NCBI GenBank assembly: GCA_903865775.1
Contig: CAIPKZ010000271.1
Coordinates: 1 to 44,266 of the forward strand
Origin: an uncultured Prolixibacteraceae bacterium
GTDB lineage: Bacteria > Bacteroidota > Bacteroidia > Bacteroidales > Prolixibacteraceae
Length of the DNA: 44,266 nt
Direction: 5' to 3'
In this document: piece after piece, positions 15,189 through 22,801 of the stretch
Numbering within the stretch: position 1 is the first letter of the stretch
Layout of the letters: each line of letters begins with the position of its first letter
The notes under the pieces: generated by a model
The model's database searches: none
The model's input: only the letters and a program-made list of their open reading frames with translations
What the model was told of the DNA's origin: nothing
Position numbers and translations under genes: made by a program

Positions 15189-17783
15189 ATGTTTCTTCCT
15201 GACAATAAGCCTGAATACGTTACAGGATACATAAAGATTAATGAAAATTTTCAGATTGAAGAATTTTCCGGACAAATTAGCCAAATACTCCGACTTGAGA
15301 GTCTCGATTTGAATTGGAATTTTTCTCAATTAACGGAAAGTCTGAAAAAGAATATCCGTTTCTTTTTTGAAAATGAAATTTTGCCTGCATTAAACCTGCA
15401 TCAAATCAGGCACCTGGTTTTTGAGCGAAAAAGCAGCATCCTGTCGATTGCAATCACACCTTTAGATAAAAATTTGACCCTGATCAGTTTCGAAGAAGCC
15501 GATTCGAAAAAAAAACAGACCGGGCAAATACTCCCTGAATTACTTCATGAGCTTATAATAAGGATTAATCCGGATATGCTGGTAGAGCATATTTCAAAGA
15601 ATTGCTTTTCGCTCATTGGAAGAAAAGCCTCGGAGCTTGTTGGAAAAACCATTGAAGACAGCCAATTGTTTGGAGATAAAACAGCAATTATTGCGACTAA
15701 AATCTCCACTGTGTTTCAACAACAGAAACAAAAAGAAGAGGAAATACAGCTTACCAAAGGAGAGAAACGGATTTGGATGAACATCTTCATGGTTCCTGAA
15801 AACGATCCTGACACCAGACAGCAATCGGTACTCATTATCCTGAAAAACATTAACCGGTATAAAAGTTTAGAAGAAAAGCTATCTGAAAGCGAACAACGTT
15901 ATAAGATGGCCATCGAAGCAGCTGACCTTGGAATATGGGATTTTTGGGTAGGTACCGGGAAAGCATTCTATTCACGAAAATGGAAATCGATTTTGGGCTA
16001 CTATCCTGATGAACTGTCGGATAACATTACTGAATTGGAGAACTTACTTCATCCCGAAGACAAAGATCGAATGGCTCACTTTATCAGCAACTTTCTAAAC
16101 AGCGAATCACGCATGTGGGATGTAGAATTCAGAATGAAACACAAGAATGGACATTATGTCTGGATTCGAAGTCGTGCTACCGCTATGCGTGACCAAAATG
16201 GTAAAATGGTACGAATAATTGGCACACACCGCGAAATTTCAGATGAGAAAAAATCGGAAAGTGAATTTAAAAAACTTCATCAGGCAATACTTCAAAGTCC
16301 AATTGCAGTAGTTATTTCTGATAAGGACGGATATATCGAATTCTTTAATCCCGCATTTTGCAAGATTACCGGATGGAGCGATCATGAAATTATCGGTAAA
16401 AAAACGAATATTTTAAAATCAGGATTCCAAAATGCTACATATTACGAAAAACTCTGGAAAACGATTAGTAGTGGAAACGAATGGCAGGGCGAATTTAAAA
16501 ACAGGAAGAAAAACGGTGAATTTTATTGGGAACTTGCAAGCATTTCCCCAATCAGGAATAGCTTTGGAACCATAACCCATTATGTAAAAATAGCCGAGAA
16601 CATTACCTACCTGAAGAAGATTGAAAAAGATCTGAAAAAGGCAAAAGCCGATGCTGAAATTGCCAACAACTACAAGAATCATTTCCTGGCCAATATGAGC
16701 CACGAAATCAGAACCCCAATCAATACGATTATTGGGTTTAGCGAATTAATCAAAAACGAAGGTCTTTTACCCCAGAAACGCAACAAATATTCTGAAATTA
16801 TTGAAGAAAACAGTCAGTCGCTACTTCGGCTGATCGATGACATCATTGATGTTGCCAAGATTGAAGCCAATGAACTGAAGATTAGAAAAGAAGCCTGTGC
16901 ATTGGGAGAATTATTCTCGGAGCTTGAACTGACATACAACAATTTCCTGAAACGAAAACAAAAACAGGATCTCAAACTTGTTTTCCATATTCCTGTTCAA
17001 TCGCATCACGATGTGATCTTTACTGATCCATACCGACTTCGGCAAATCTTAAACAACCTGTATCTGAATGCTTTGAAGCACTCCGAAAAAGGACACATCG
17101 AAATTGGTTATTCAATTGCCGACGACAATAAGCTTAAGTTCTTTGTATCTGATACCGGTTCAGGAATACCGGAAAACAGACTGAAAAATATCTTTAAACG
17201 ATTTAACTACAGCGCAGAGTCAGCTGATTCCGATGCAAACTCTTCCGGATTGGGCCTGTCAATTTGCAAAGACCTTTCAATTTTACTTGGAGGTGACATC
17301 AATGTAAAATCTGTCGAGGGCGAAGGAAGTGTTTTTTACCTGACCCTTCCGTACGACAAGATTAAAATTCCAATGGTTCGGGCCACTGTCAAAAAAACTC
17401 CTCAGGCCAGGTTTAACTTCAGCGATTTCACCATTATGATTGCCGAAGACACCCCCTATAATTACGAATATCTTTTGAGTATTCTTGAAAAAACAGGTGC
17501 TAATATTGTTTGGGCCAAAGATGGAATTGATGTGCTGAAACTATACAACAACACTAAAATAGACCTTATCCTGATGGACATTCAGTTGCCTGAAATCAGT
17601 GGTTATGAAGCCACATCCCAGATCAGGAAAACGGATGAAAACCTGCCGATTATCGCTCAGACCGCTTATGCTATGGCCGAAGACCGGCAAAAATGTCTGG
17701 ATGTAGGATGTAACGAGGTATTGGTAAAACCCATTCGTATGGACGAAGTATTAAGTACAGTCGCCAGGTATCTTGTCAAATAA
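15189..17783 (+). CDS. Cytosolic hybrid sensor histidine kinase (PAS-HisKA-HATPase-REC)
   Basis: 864 aa without membrane segments. Domain order: an N-terminal region (1-110) with no clear family, then three PAS-type sensor modules at roughly 115-225, 230-355 (ending in a PAC-like [11 protein letters not shown]) and 360-480. HisKA follows with the phospho-acceptor in SHEIRTP (His505), HATPase with N/G boxes DTGSGIPE and [11 protein letters not shown] (about 605-725), and a receiver domain (740-862) with MIAED, phospho-acceptor Asp797 in LMDIQLPE and the KPIR lysine. It should sense a cytosolic signal and phosphorylate itself and then its own receiver. No output regulator or HPt gene is adjacent, so the target is unknown. 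A weak repeat-containing spacer precedes it and recR follows after 77 bp. Confidence 0.93.
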   Translation: MFLPDNKPEYVTGYIKINENFQIEEFSGQISQILRLESLDLNWNFSQLTESLKKNIRFFFENEILPALNLHQIRHLVFERKSSILSIAITPLDKNLTLISFEEADSKKKQTGQILPELLHELIIRINPDMLVEHISKNCFSLIGRKASELVGKTIEDSQLFGDKTAIIATKISTVFQQQKQKEEEIQLTKGEKRIWMNIFMVPENDPDTRQQSVLIILKNINRYKSLEEKLSESEQRYKMAIEAADLGIWDFWVGTGKAFYSRKWKSILGYYPDELSDNITELENLLHPEDKDRMAHFISNFLNSESRMWDVEFRMKHKNGHYVWIRSRATAMRDQNGKMVRIIGTHREISDEKKSESEFKKLHQAILQSPIAVVISDKDGYIEFFNPAFCKITGWSDHEIIGKKTNILKSGFQNATYYEKLWKTISSGNEWQGEFKNRKKNGEFYWELASISPIRNSFGTITHYVKIAENITYLKKIEKDLKKAKADAEIANNYKNHFLANMSHEIRTPINTIIGFSELIKNEGLLPQKRNKYSEIIEENSQSLLRLIDDIIDVAKIEANELKIRKEACALGELFSELELTYNNFLKRKQKQDLKLVFHIPVQSHHDVIFTDPYRLRQILNNLYLNALKHSEKGHIEIGYSIADDNKLKFFVSDTGSGIPENRLKNIFKRFNYSAESADSDANSSGLGLSICKDLSILLGGDINVKSVEGEGSVFYLTLPYDKIKIPMVRATVKKTPQARFNFSDFTIMIAEDTPYNYEYLLSILEKTGANIVWAKDGIDVLKLYNNTKIDLILMDIQLPEISGYEATSQIRKTDENLPIIAQTAYAMAEDRQKCLDVGCNEVLVKPIRMDEVLSTVARYLVK

Positions 17784-17860
17784 ATTCCCAAAAAACATCC
17801 TCCGGTTGCATTTATTCAATTTCGCTGACTAAATTTGATGCTTCACAAAAGAAATGGGAT

Positions 17861-18487
17861 ATGCATATTGATCGGTTTCCATCAAGATTACTTGAAAATG
17901 CTGTAAACGAATTTGCAAAATTACCTGGTATAGGAAGAAAATCAGCACTTCGACTGGTTTTACATCTGCTAAAACAAGATATTCAGGAAGTTGAACTGTT
18001 CGGGAACAGCCTGATCCAATTACGGTCCGGAATAAAACATTGCAAAAGTTGTCATAACATATCGGATACCGATATTTGCAACATCTGTGCAAATCCATCA
18101 CGAAATCCCAGTTTGATTTGTGTGGTTGAAAATATCAAAGATGTAATGTCAATCGAAAATACCCATCAGTTTAACGGATTGTACCATGTTTTGGGTGGGA
18201 TTATTTCGCCCATGGATGGAATCGGCCCTTCAGATTTAGAGATTGAATCGCTGGTAAGCCGCGTGAATGAAGGAAATACGGAAGAAATAATTCTGGCTTT
18301 GAGCACGACCATGGAAGGCGACACAACCAACTTTTTCATTTTCAAAAAGCTTAAAAATTCGACCGTCAAAATTTCAACCCTTGCCCGTGGAGTATCCATT
18401 GGCGATGAATTGGAGTACACCGATGAAGTGACTCTCGGACGCTCGATTGTGAACCGGATGAATTTTGAAGATTCGATTATACGTTAA
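17861..18487 (+). CDS. recR: Recombination mediator protein RecR
   Basis: 208 aa, the usual ~200-residue length. RecR with RecO loads RecA at single-stranded gaps. Features in order: the helix-hairpin-helix [17 protein letters not shown] (about 23-40), a four-cysteine zinc motif CKSC...CNIC (about 60-78) and the Toprim domain beginning [10 protein letters not shown] (about 87), with the Walker-like [19 protein letters not shown] near the end. Cytosolic. It follows the hybrid kinase by 77 bp and is followed by a long imperfect palindrome before the glycosyltransferase gene, so co-transcription is uncertain. Confidence 0.96.
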   Translation: MHIDRFPSRLLENAVNEFAKLPGIGRKSALRLVLHLLKQDIQEVELFGNSLIQLRSGIKHCKSCHNISDTDICNICANPSRNPSLICVVENIKDVMSIENTHQFNGLYHVLGGIISPMDGIGPSDLEIESLVSRVNEGNTEEIILALSTTMEGDTTNFFIFKKLKNSTVKISTLARGVSIGDELEYTDEVTLGRSIVNRMNFEDSIIR

Positions 18488-18498
18488 AAATAAATTAC

Positions 18499-18565
18499 AA
18501 CCACATAGACACATAGGACACACAGAAAAAAAAATAAACGATGTGAGCTATGTGCCTATGTGGTT
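18499..18565. repeat. Long palindromic element (accacatag...ctatgtggt)
   Basis: aaccacatagacacatag (18499-18516) and ctatgtgcctatgtggtt (18548-18565) are 18-bp inverted repeats with one mismatch around a 31-nt A-rich centre. Within each arm there is a short direct repeat (cacatag). It lies between recR and the glycosyltransferase gene and could fold into a strong hairpin; it may be a dispersed REP-like unit doubling as terminator. Confidence 0.65.
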
Positions 18566-18585
18566 CCAAAATAAAATAAAACCGG

Positions 18586-20532
18586 ATGAAATTAACCGTC
18601 ATCATTGTAAACTACAACGTCAAATATTTTCTTGAACAGTGCCTTCATGCAGCCCAAAAAGCAGCATTGAAAGTCAGTTCCGAAATCATTGTGGTTGACA
18701 ACGATTCAGTTGATGGCTCCTGCCAGATGGTTGAGGAAAAATTTCCGGAGGTTCAGTTAATCAGCAACAGGGAAAACCTCGGCTTTTCGAAAGCCAACAA
18801 TCAGGCTATCCGGATTTCAAAAGGTGAATACATACTGCTTCTGAATCCTGACACTGTAGTTGAAGAAGACAGCTTCCTGAAAATAATCCGGTTCATGGAT
18901 GAAACTCCGGAAGCAGGAGGTTTGGGTGTAAAAATGATTGATGGAAAAGGACGGTTTTTACCCGAATCGAAACGCGGTTTACCAACTCCTGAAGTTGCCT
19001 TCTGGAAAATGTCCGGATTTTCAAAGCTTTTCCCGCGCTCCAAAAGGTTTAGCCGTTATCACCTGGGTTATCTGGACGAAAATCAGGTTCACGAAGTCGA
19101 AGTTCTCGCCGGTGCTTTCATGTTACTCCGCAGCGAAACACTTGACAAGGTTGGCTTACTCGACGAAGATTACTTTATGTACGGCGAAGACATTGACCTT
19201 TCATACCGAATCACTCAGGGAGGGTATAAAAACTACTACTTTCCCGAAACAACCATCATCCATTACAAAGGCGAAAGTACCCGAAAAGGCAGCATCAATT
19301 ATGTGAAGGTGTTTTACAATGCCATGATCATCTTTGCCGGGAAACATTTTTCGAAAGGCAATGCGCGCCGTTACGCCATCCTGATCAATCTGGCTATATA
19401 TTTTCATGCCTTGTTAACTATCTGCCTGCAATTTTTGAAATCAGTCTTTCTTCCTGTTGTCGATGCCCTGTTCATTTACCTCGGGTTTGCCATTCTTTTG
19501 CCAAACTGGGAAGCATATAAATTTCAACGAGGCTATTATCCTGCAGAATATCTGCATGTTGCCGTTCCGATTTACCTCCTGATTTGGGTCGGAAGTATCT
19601 GGCTAAATGGCGGATACCGGAAAAACATTGAATTCGGGAGAATTTTTAAAGGATTGTTTTGGGGAACACTCTCGATTCTGGTTTTTTATTCTTTGGTCAG
19701 CGAAAGTATGCGGTACTCAAGGGCATTACTTCTAATGGGCTCTGGCTGGGCATTTGCTGTACTTCCGGCCTACCGTTTTTTACTGTCTAAAATTCGGATT
19801 ACCGGAATGGAACTGGAATTGGGAAAGCAAAAACGAATTGCGATTGTAGCCAACGAAATCGAATCCAGAAGGATCTCTGAACTCATCATCAGTTCAGGCC
19901 TCAAAATTGAAACGGTTGGATTTGTAGCTCCCAACGAAATAATTCACAACCCGTTATTCCTTGGAAATATCAAACAATTGCCCGAAATTATCCGGATCAA
20001 CAAGATTGATGAACTAATTTTTTCTTCTGAAGATATTCCTTCACAGGAAATTATCCGGATCATGCTCGATTTGAACGACCTCAACATCGATTATAAAATT
20101 GCTCCTCCTGAAAGCCTTTCCATTATTGGCAGCAACTCTATTTCAACAGCAGGCGATTTATATGTGGTACATATCAACTCTATCGCGCGTGAAAACAACA
20201 GGCAGTCCAAACGTGTTTTTGATTTGGTTTTATCTATCTCGCTTTTCATCCTTTCACCATTTCTGATCGGATTTGTCAATCACAAATCAGGCTACTTCCG
20301 GAGTATTTTTGAAGTTTTGTCCGGAAGTAAAAGTTGGGTTGGATACTGCTCTGCCAATCCGGATCATCTTCCTTCCATCAAAAATGGCATCCTCTCCCCT
20401 GCTTCCATTTTTCCTGAAACGATTGCGGATAAAAAGAAAGACGAACTGGACATCGTTTATGCCAAGGATTACCGGATCATGAATGATTTTGAAATTGTAT
20501 TGAAAACCTGGAGAAAAATCGGAAAACTATGA
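18586..20532 (+). CDS. GT2 glycosyltransferase fused to degenerate WbaP/CpsE-like phosphoglycosyltransferase
   Basis: 648 aa. Residues 1-275 are a GT-A fold family-2 transferase (VIIVNYNVKYFLEQCL, then EIIVVDNDSVDGS, LLNPDTVVEED and YGEDIDLSYRI), like rhamnosyltransferases of surface polysaccharide pathways. Residues ~280-400 hold four hydrophobic segments. Residues ~410-530 resemble the Rossmann-like domain of polyprenyl phosphoglycosyltransferases (KRIAIVANE, then VGFV and FLGNIKQLPEII). Residues ~540-648 start SKRVFDLVLSISLFILSPF, the usual opening of the sugar-transferase catalytic domain. After that the domain is shortened: the FRTM-like segment and the catalytic Asp-Glu region are not visible, while LSGSKSWVGYC and DFEIVLKTWRKIG resemble the 'LKGDMSLVGPRP' and terminal motifs. 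I infer an active GT2 tethered to an inactive priming-enzyme scaffold. The stop overlaps the GNAT gene start (ATGA). Confidence 0.8.
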   Translation: MKLTVIIVNYNVKYFLEQCLHAAQKAALKVSSEIIVVDNDSVDGSCQMVEEKFPEVQLISNRENLGFSKANNQAIRISKGEYILLLNPDTVVEEDSFLKIIRFMDETPEAGGLGVKMIDGKGRFLPESKRGLPTPEVAFWKMSGFSKLFPRSKRFSRYHLGYLDENQVHEVEVLAGAFMLLRSETLDKVGLLDEDYFMYGEDIDLSYRITQGGYKNYYFPETTIIHYKGESTRKGSINYVKVFYNAMIIFAGKHFSKGNARRYAILINLAIYFHALLTICLQFLKSVFLPVVDALFIYLGFAILLPNWEAYKFQRGYYPAEYLHVAVPIYLLIWVGSIWLNGGYRKNIEFGRIFKGLFWGTLSILVFYSLVSESMRYSRALLLMGSGWAFAVLPAYRFLLSKIRITGMELELGKQKRIAIVANEIESRRISELIISSGLKIETVGFVAPNEIIHNPLFLGNIKQLPEIIRINKIDELIFSSEDIPSQEIIRIMLDLNDLNIDYKIAPPESLSIIGSNSISTAGDLYVVHINSIARENNRQSKRVFDLVLSISLFILSPFLIGFVNHKSGYFRSIFEVLSGSKSWVGYCSANPDHLPSIKNGILSPASIFPETIADKKKDELDIVYAKDYRIMNDFEIVLKTWRKIGKL

Positions 20533-21056
20533 GCCAACAAAAACTGGAACTGGGTAAAATTCGGTTCAGGGCGCTCGAACCTGAAGATATTGAGTTGTTG
20601 TTCGAATGGGAAAACAACACCGAAATCTGGGAGGTAAGCAATACTTTTGAACCTTTTTCGAAGTATATTCTGGCCAAATACATCAAGGAATCGCAGCGCG
20701 ACATTTACGAAGCAAAAGAAGTCCGGATGATCATCGAAACGATTGATGGAAGAGCTGTGGGTGCAATTGACCTATTCGATTTTGATCCGTTTCATTTCAG
20801 GGCAGGAGTCGGAATCCTGATTCATAACGAAAAAGATCGGAAACTGGGTTATGCTACAGATTCACTGCAATTACTTTTCAATTATGCCTTCAATCACCTC
20901 CGGCTACATCAGTTATATGCCAACATCAGCGAAGATAATTTAGCCAGCATCCAGCTGTTCACCAACAATGGATTTGAATTGTGCGGAACAAAAAAAGACT
21001 GGAGAAATACACTCGACGGCTGGAAAGCAGAATTGATGTTTCAGAAGATACTGTGA
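20529..21056 (+). CDS. GNAT-family N-acetyltransferase
   Basis: 175 aa, RimJ/SpeG-like single GNAT domain. It opens with LGKIRFRALEPEDIELLFEWEN, has the acetyl-CoA-binding loop region GILIHNEKDRKLGYATDSL (motif A position, with the usual Q/RxxGxG/A reduced to RKLGYA) and the later AFNHLRLHQLYANISEDNLASIQLFTNNGFE, the standard 'N-xxS-xxLyek-GF' motif. It starts within the stop codon of the glycosyltransferase gene, so the two are translationally coupled. A role in modifying an amino-sugar or a peptide of the same surface-glycan pathway is plausible but only inferred from context; protein N-terminal acetylation is the alternative. Confidence 0.85.
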   Translation: MSQQKLELGKIRFRALEPEDIELLFEWENNTEIWEVSNTFEPFSKYILAKYIKESQRDIYEAKEVRMIIETIDGRAVGAIDLFDFDPFHFRAGVGILIHNEKDRKLGYATDSLQLLFNYAFNHLRLHQLYANISEDNLASIQLFTNNGFELCGTKKDWRNTLDGWKAELMFQKIL

Positions 21057-21073
21057 ACTGAAAATGAAGTTTA

Positions 21074-21094
21074 ATCGTTAAATTTGATAACGAT
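21074..21094. promoter_or_regulatory. Palindrome upstream of YafQ-type TA operon, candidate operator
   Basis: atcgtta-aatttga-taacgat is a perfect 7-bp inverted repeat with 7-nt spacing, about 60 bp before the antitoxin start and 17 bp after the GNAT stop. The box tatcttta near 21132 resembles a -7 element. Type II antitoxins usually repress their own promoter through such palindromes, so this is a candidate operator; a weak GNAT terminator is the alternative. Confidence 0.35.
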
Positions 21095-21155
21095 ATAAAG
21101 TCGAAATTATGAATAATTAAATTGATAGTCATATCTTTACAAAAAACACAATGAG

Positions 21156-21365
21156 ATGGCAACCGTAACAGTTACAATTGACAGTAAATCGAAAAGGGGT
21201 AAACACTTGATTGCATTACTCTCGGATATGGCAAAACATGGCAATGATATTCAGCTCGAAAATGTGCCAAATAACGAAACGATTAAGGCAATAAATGATG
21301 CCCGGGCAAAAAAAGGCTTTCAGGCTGAAAATATAGACGATCTGTTCAAACAACTGGAAGCTTAA
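21156..21365 (+). CDS. Type II antitoxin (partner of YafQ-like toxin)
   Basis: 69 aa. The N-terminus MATVTVTIDSKSKRGKHLIALL resembles a short strand followed by a helix, as in ribbon-helix-helix or Phd-like antitoxin N-termini. The C-terminus (NDARAKKGFQAENIDDLFKQLE) is a charged helix of the kind that wraps the toxin. The stop is 3 bp before the toxin ATG, the usual antitoxin-first order. I cannot place it in a named antitoxin family with certainty; its identity rests mainly on the adjacent YafQ-like toxin. Confidence 0.75.
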   Translation: MATVTVTIDSKSKRGKHLIALLSDMAKHGNDIQLENVPNNETIKAINDARAKKGFQAENIDDLFKQLEA

Positions 21366-21368
21366 TCC

Positions 21369-21641
21369 ATGTTTCAGATCAATTATACCACCAAGTTTAA
21401 AAAGGATTTCAAAGTCATTTCAAAGCGAAAATATGATCTGCAATTGCTTAAACAGATTATTGCGCTATTGACTGAAACCGGTATGGTTCCTGAAAGGTAT
21501 AACCCACATAAATTAAAAGGAATATACAATGATAGCATGGAGTGTCACATTCTGCCTGACTGGCTTTTAATTTGGATTATTGACGAACAAAACAATGAAA
21601 TATGGCTGACGAGAACTGGCACTCATTCTGACCTGTTTTAA
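21369..21641 (+). CDS. YafQ-family mRNA interferase toxin
   Basis: 90 aa, the usual YafQ size. The catalytic pattern of the family is complete: His47 in NPHKLKG, His60 and Asp64 in ECHILPDW, and the C-terminal RTGTHSDLF with His86 and Phe90. YafQ toxins cleave mRNA on the ribosome and are held inactive by the co-encoded antitoxin, which here lies 3 bp upstream. All the known active-site residues are present, so the toxin is probably functional. It ends 35 bp from the stop of the convergent hydrogenase-like operon. Confidence 0.92.
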   Translation: MFQINYTTKFKKDFKVISKRKYDLQLLKQIIALLTETGMVPERYNPHKLKGIYNDSMECHILPDWLLIWIIDEQNNEIWLTRTGTHSDLF

Positions 21642-21676
21642 AACTCCATTCTGAAAACTCTTCAATTTCTATTTTC

Positions 21677-22429
21677 TCATTTCTTCTTTCTCGTCAAATC
21701 CAGCAAACCATTAATAATGGTCAGCGGATGAGCCGGATTGCCCGGGATGTAAAGATCAACTGGGTATTTATCCAGAAAGCTTCGGTCGATTGCTGCGCTG
21801 TTTCCCAGAATTCCACCACTGATGGCATCGGTTCCGACCAAAACGATAATCTTGGGTTCAGGAATGGCATCGTAACAAATCTGGAGCGGGATAGCCATAT
21901 TTTCTGTAATCGGACCGGTAATAACAATGCCATCGGCATGGCGCGGCGAAGCCACAAAATCGATCCCGAAACGACTCATGTCGAACTGCACATTATTGGA
22001 GGCATTCAGTTCCATCTCACAACTGTTATCGCCACCGGCACTCACTTGCCTCAACTTCAAAGATTTTCCAAATACCCTGCGGATTTCAGCCCTGACAGTT
22101 TCCGAATTAACCGAAATCGGATGGTCTTCACCTTCTTTGACGATCAACAGTTCACGTTGATTAGTTGAAATCTTGTAGTCCGTCGTAAATTTTATCTTTT
22201 CAGGAAACCGCCTGGCACACTCGCCGCAGAAAGTACATTTCCCGAGGTCGATACTTACCGGACCGGCCGAAATCGCTTCAACCGGACACAATTCAACCAG
22301 TTCTGCATCGTTCACTTTTTCAGAACTGATTACCGGTCGTCCTCTGAAAATGCCCGGAACTTTGGCCGTGGTAACATCAGGAATATATTGTTTCCCCTGA
22401 TGGTAGACTATTTTTACGTTATCGAACAT
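21677..22429 (-). CDS. NuoB/HyfI-like subunit fused to a half ferredoxin, N2-cluster ligands lost
   Basis: 250 aa. Residues ~40-80 are ferredoxin-like: Cys48 in ELCPVEAI plus Cys65, Cys68 and Cys71 in CTFCGEC give ligands for one [4Fe-4S]; the usual fourth Cys of the second motif is Phe75. Residues ~120-245 have the NuoB/HyfI/HycG fold (FVASPRHADGIVITGPIT). Aligning by eye to HyfI, the four proximal-cluster cysteines become Asp134, Cys137 (in GGDNSCEMEL), Asp201 (in GTDAISGG) and Asn231 (in PGNPAHP), so only one survives. A proximal N2-type cluster therefore seems impossible in the classical form. It is the last gene of the operon, separated from the large subunit by 372 bp of palindromic DNA. 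It should be a peripheral subunit facing the cytoplasm; electron transfer, if any, would end at the ferredoxin cluster. Confidence 0.85.
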   Translation of the reverse strand: MFDNVKIVYHQGKQYIPDVTTAKVPGIFRGRPVISSEKVNDAELVELCPVEAISAGPVSIDLGKCTFCGECARRFPEKIKFTTDYKISTNQRELLIVKEGEDHPISVNSETVRAEIRRVFGKSLKLRQVSAGGDNSCEMELNASNNVQFDMSRFGIDFVASPRHADGIVITGPITENMAIPLQICYDAIPEPKIIVLVGTDAISGGILGNSAAIDRSFLDKYPVDLYIPGNPAHPLTIINGLLDLTRKKK

Positions 22430-22801
22430 GATGTTTCACTTTATGAATTATATCTAATAAAACCACATTTTAAAAGGCATTATCCAATATGCCCCCTTGG
22501 AGATATTCCGTCCGAAAAAAGGTTGTAATTTGAATAACAATACTACACGGACGGTTTCTTTCTCCCATTTTCAACCCAGGGCGACACTCCTACGTCGTTT
22601 GCCCTGGGCTATTATATCTCGCCCATTCTGGGCTTAACCCCACAGTCTCTATTCTCCCCAGCCTCCTCCTGTATAAAGCTATTCAACTGAGCTTGAGTCG
22701 AAGTACTGAGTAATTCATCGTTCAATTACGAGGCGGTGAACAACTTAACCCAGACGTCCAAGGCTTTCCCCCTTCGGGGGAATGAGAAGGGGGCTTCCTT
22801 C
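22430..22801. repeat. 372-bp intra-operon spacer packed with palindromes
   Basis: No gene. Three stem-loops are visible: ccgtccga...cggacgg (22508-22515/22548-22554), cccagggc...gccctggg (22575-22582/22601-22608, with an inner gac...gtc) and tccccc-ttcg-ggggga (about 22776-22792), directly after the large-subunit stop. The first pair recurs at 25798-25845 in the same operon. The spacer interrupts an otherwise tightly packed operon and looks like REP/MITE-type insertion DNA that may cause partial termination or mRNA processing before the last gene. Confidence 0.65.
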
